Below are positions 34,333-35,607 of a DNA stretch of 35,607 bases, one piece after another. Below the pieces are notes generated by a model that was not told the DNA's origin, did no database searches, and saw only the letters and a program-made list of their open reading frames with translations. This stretch comes from Eubacteriaceae bacterium (GTDB lineage Bacteria > Bacillota > Clostridia > Lachnospirales > Lachnospiraceae): assembly GCA_902362455.1 (NCBI GenBank), contig CABIWJ010000015.1, forward strand, positions 1,749-37,355. The letters are read 5' to 3'. Positions within the stretch are counted from its first letter, which is position 1; the number at the start of each line of letters is the position of its first letter. The translations under genes were made by a program, and so were the position numbers.

Positions 34333-35184
34333 TTACGTTGGCTTTTTATAAGTTATTTTTCTTATATGTATTGTCAGATACATAAGTTCTTCGTCAGGAA
34401 GTATAAAATTGAGTTCCTTGTCCACAAATAATGCAATTCGTTTCGCACATTTGTATTCATCCGCATATTTTCTAGTTATCATCTCGAATAATTCTTCATC
34501 TTCTTCACCATGCGTCTCATATCCGGTTCCCGTAAATAATCTGTAGGTCAGATATTTAAGATGGGTAACAAATCTTGAATAATATTCAGATTCTTCATCA
34601 AGCTTTATCTTAAAATGATATTTAACTATATTCATACAATTCTGAATCATCTTAGTTATCATCATTGTCTGATTCATATTTGTATTATCTAATTCAGCAT
34701 TTACAAAATGCATCGCTATTGATGCCGCCTCATCCTCTGGCAGTTCAATACCAAGCTCTGACTTTATCATCTCTAGAGACTTAAGACCTATCTGGTATTC
34801 GAGCGGATAAAATTTCTTAATCTCAGTTTTTAGCTGATTGCTCATATTCTGATTCTTATGAAATCTGTCTATCGCAAAATTAATATGATCTGAAAGTGTC
34901 ACATATATGCTTCTGCTTAATTTAGTAGTTATTATATCGTATGCATACTTTATAATTTCAGTTGTAAGCCGTAAATGTTCAATAGGCATATTCTCGATTA
35001 TTTCCTGAAAATGTTTAGATTCTGTATTACTGTCAAGTCTAAATATCTTCTCCACCTTGGATTCATCTACTTCTTCGCCTGCTTTTCGTCCAAATCCAAG
35101 ACCTTTGCCCATTAAGACCAGTTCTCTTCCTTTATCATCTAATGAGCTTATAATATTATTATTCAGTACTTTTTCTATCTTCAT
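34333..35184 (-). CDS. BglG/LicT-family transcriptional antiterminator
   Basis: A 283-residue RNA-binding antiterminator. Residues 1-55 are the CAT domain (MKIEKVLNNNIISSLDDKGRELVLMGKGLGFG). Two PRD domains follow. Conserved phosphorylatable histidines appear at H100 and H159 (PRD1) and H208 and H273 (PRD2), close to LicT positions 100, 159, 207 and 269. PTS-dependent phosphorylation of the PRDs sets activity, linking sugar supply to RNA binding. GGGAGGG precedes the ATG at 35184. A RAT lies upstream of this gene and another between it and ptsH, so it probably controls ptsHI and itself. This resembles Bacillus GlcT control of ptsGHI, although no EII gene is present here. Confidence 0.93.
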   Translation of the reverse strand: MKIEKVLNNNIISSLDDKGRELVLMGKGLGFGRKAGEEVDESKVEKIFRLDSNTESKHFQEIIENMPIEHLRLTTEIIKYAYDIITTKLSRSIYVTLSDHINFAIDRFHKNQNMSNQLKTEIKKFYPLEYQIGLKSLEMIKSELGIELPEDEAASIAMHFVNAELDNTNMNQTMMITKMIQNCMNIVKYHFKIKLDEESEYYSRFVTHLKYLTYRLFTGTGYETHGEEDEELFEMITRKYADEYKCAKRIALFVDKELNFILPDEELMYLTIHIRKITYKKPT

Positions 35185-35295
35185 TTTGTCCCTCCCGGCA
35201 AGTTAAAGCCGAATTATAATATTACTTTGTAAATATGGAGCATTTTTATTTTAAAGTAAATAAAGTAAGTACGAAGTATTTTCTTTAAAATAAAA

Positions 35296-35347
35296 ATAAC
35301 CATACATCGAATATAAAAGGATACTCTTATTTTCAAATGATGGTTAT
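35296..35347 (-). terminator. leader terminator of the antiterminator gene
   Basis: ATAACCAT and ATGGTTAT arms (35347-35340 and 35303-35296 on the minus strand) close a long loop, and TTTTATTTTA follows. The 5' arm overlaps the 3' end of the upstream RAT, as in known LicT-controlled leaders. Confidence 0.7.
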
Positions 35348-35370
35348 GCCTGCCTGACCAGTTACACGCC
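35342..35370 (-). promoter_or_regulatory. RAT site before the antiterminator gene
   Basis: A 29-base element on the minus strand, starting GGCGTGTAACTG and ending GCAGGCATAACC, matches the RAT layout of the ptsH leader at the same length with a few changes (GGATTGTTACTG becomes GGCGTGTAACTG). It starts about 12 bases after the predicted transcription start and implies positive autoregulation. Confidence 0.75.
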
Positions 35371-35388
35371 TTCTTTACTACTAACTTA

Positions 35389-35417
35389 AGTTTAATATAT
35401 ATCGTGTAAATTGTCAA
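35389..35417 (-). promoter_or_regulatory. promoter of the antiterminator gene
   Basis: On the minus strand TTGACA (35417-35412) and TAAACT (35394-35389) are separated by 17 bases, giving a start near 35382, just before the RAT. Beyond it, 35418-35607 is AT-rich and holds no gene that could be supported. Confidence 0.65.
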
Positions 35418-35607
35418 TATTTTTATGTATTTTTGTATATTTTAAACGTAAACTTTCTTATAATTTATGCAATATATACAAATTACGGGATATTAAGTTA
35501 GATATGAATTCAATATCTTTGCGTAATGTGAATTTTTAAATTCCAGTTTCCTAACCCTAAAATCATCAAATTCGGAATTTACTCTTGCACATAGTTTCTG
35601 TTACTAT

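Noticed and set aside
35214..35417. 67-codon minus-strand frame before the antiterminator gene.
   Set aside because: It covers the promoter, RAT and terminator of that gene and has no ribosome site; those elements explain the sequence.

Overview
The window is AT-rich Gram-positive DNA, most likely from a Lachnospiraceae-type Clostridium relative (Lachnospira/Eubacterium-like). The evidence is strong GGAGG ribosome sites, near-consensus sigma-A promoters with 17-base spacers, a clostridial iron-dependent alcohol dehydrogenase, an HPr without the usual Ser46, and LicT-type antitermination. No rRNA, tRNA, CRISPR array or insertion sequence was seen. The genus is an inference.

Layout. At 1-123 an RHS-repeat gene runs off the left edge on the minus strand. 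At 363-2990 are two plus-strand genes, an iron alcohol dehydrogenase and aspartate kinase, closed by a bidirectional terminator. From 3122 to 34333 all but one gene lie on the minus strand. 3122-6630 is a compact group: O-antigen-ligase-like membrane protein, J-domain/TPR protein, DUF5685 protein and a zinc-ribbon membrane protein. 6724-11223 is a MarR-controlled heterodimeric ABC exporter operon whose promoter carries a tandem operator. 11549-14418 holds a lipoprotein, chorismate synthase (aroC) and serine hydroxymethyltransferase (glyA). 14568-17069 is a MacB-like ABC protein and 17314-18210 a SEC-C methionine aminopeptidase.

18454-30832 is the most interesting region: one long overlapping operon that looks like a DNA-phosphorothioation (Dnd/Ssp-family) defence island. 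In transcription order it encodes a small XRE-like regulator, a DndC/SspD-like PP-loop sulfurtransferase with zinc ribbons and ferredoxin-like clusters, a DUF4007 protein (SspB-like), a 1151-residue P-loop ATPase (SspC candidate), a cysteine desulfurase (SspA/DndA role), a PLD-like/superfamily-2 helicase fusion, an unlisted 57-residue protein, a DndD-like SMC ATPase and a 168-residue protein. The first four enzymes form a plausible sulfur-modification module; the last four a plausible restriction/effector module, reminiscent of the three-gene SspFGH modules reported to partner SspABCD. A divergent XRE gene (31022-31354) shares the regulatory region.

31433-35184 returns to housekeeping genes: a small P-loop kinase, ptsI, ptsH and a LicT/GlcT-type antiterminator. 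Two RNA antiterminator (RAT) sites, one before ptsH and one before the antiterminator gene, suggest that the antiterminator controls both the PTS genes and itself. 35418-35607 is AT-rich with no supported gene.
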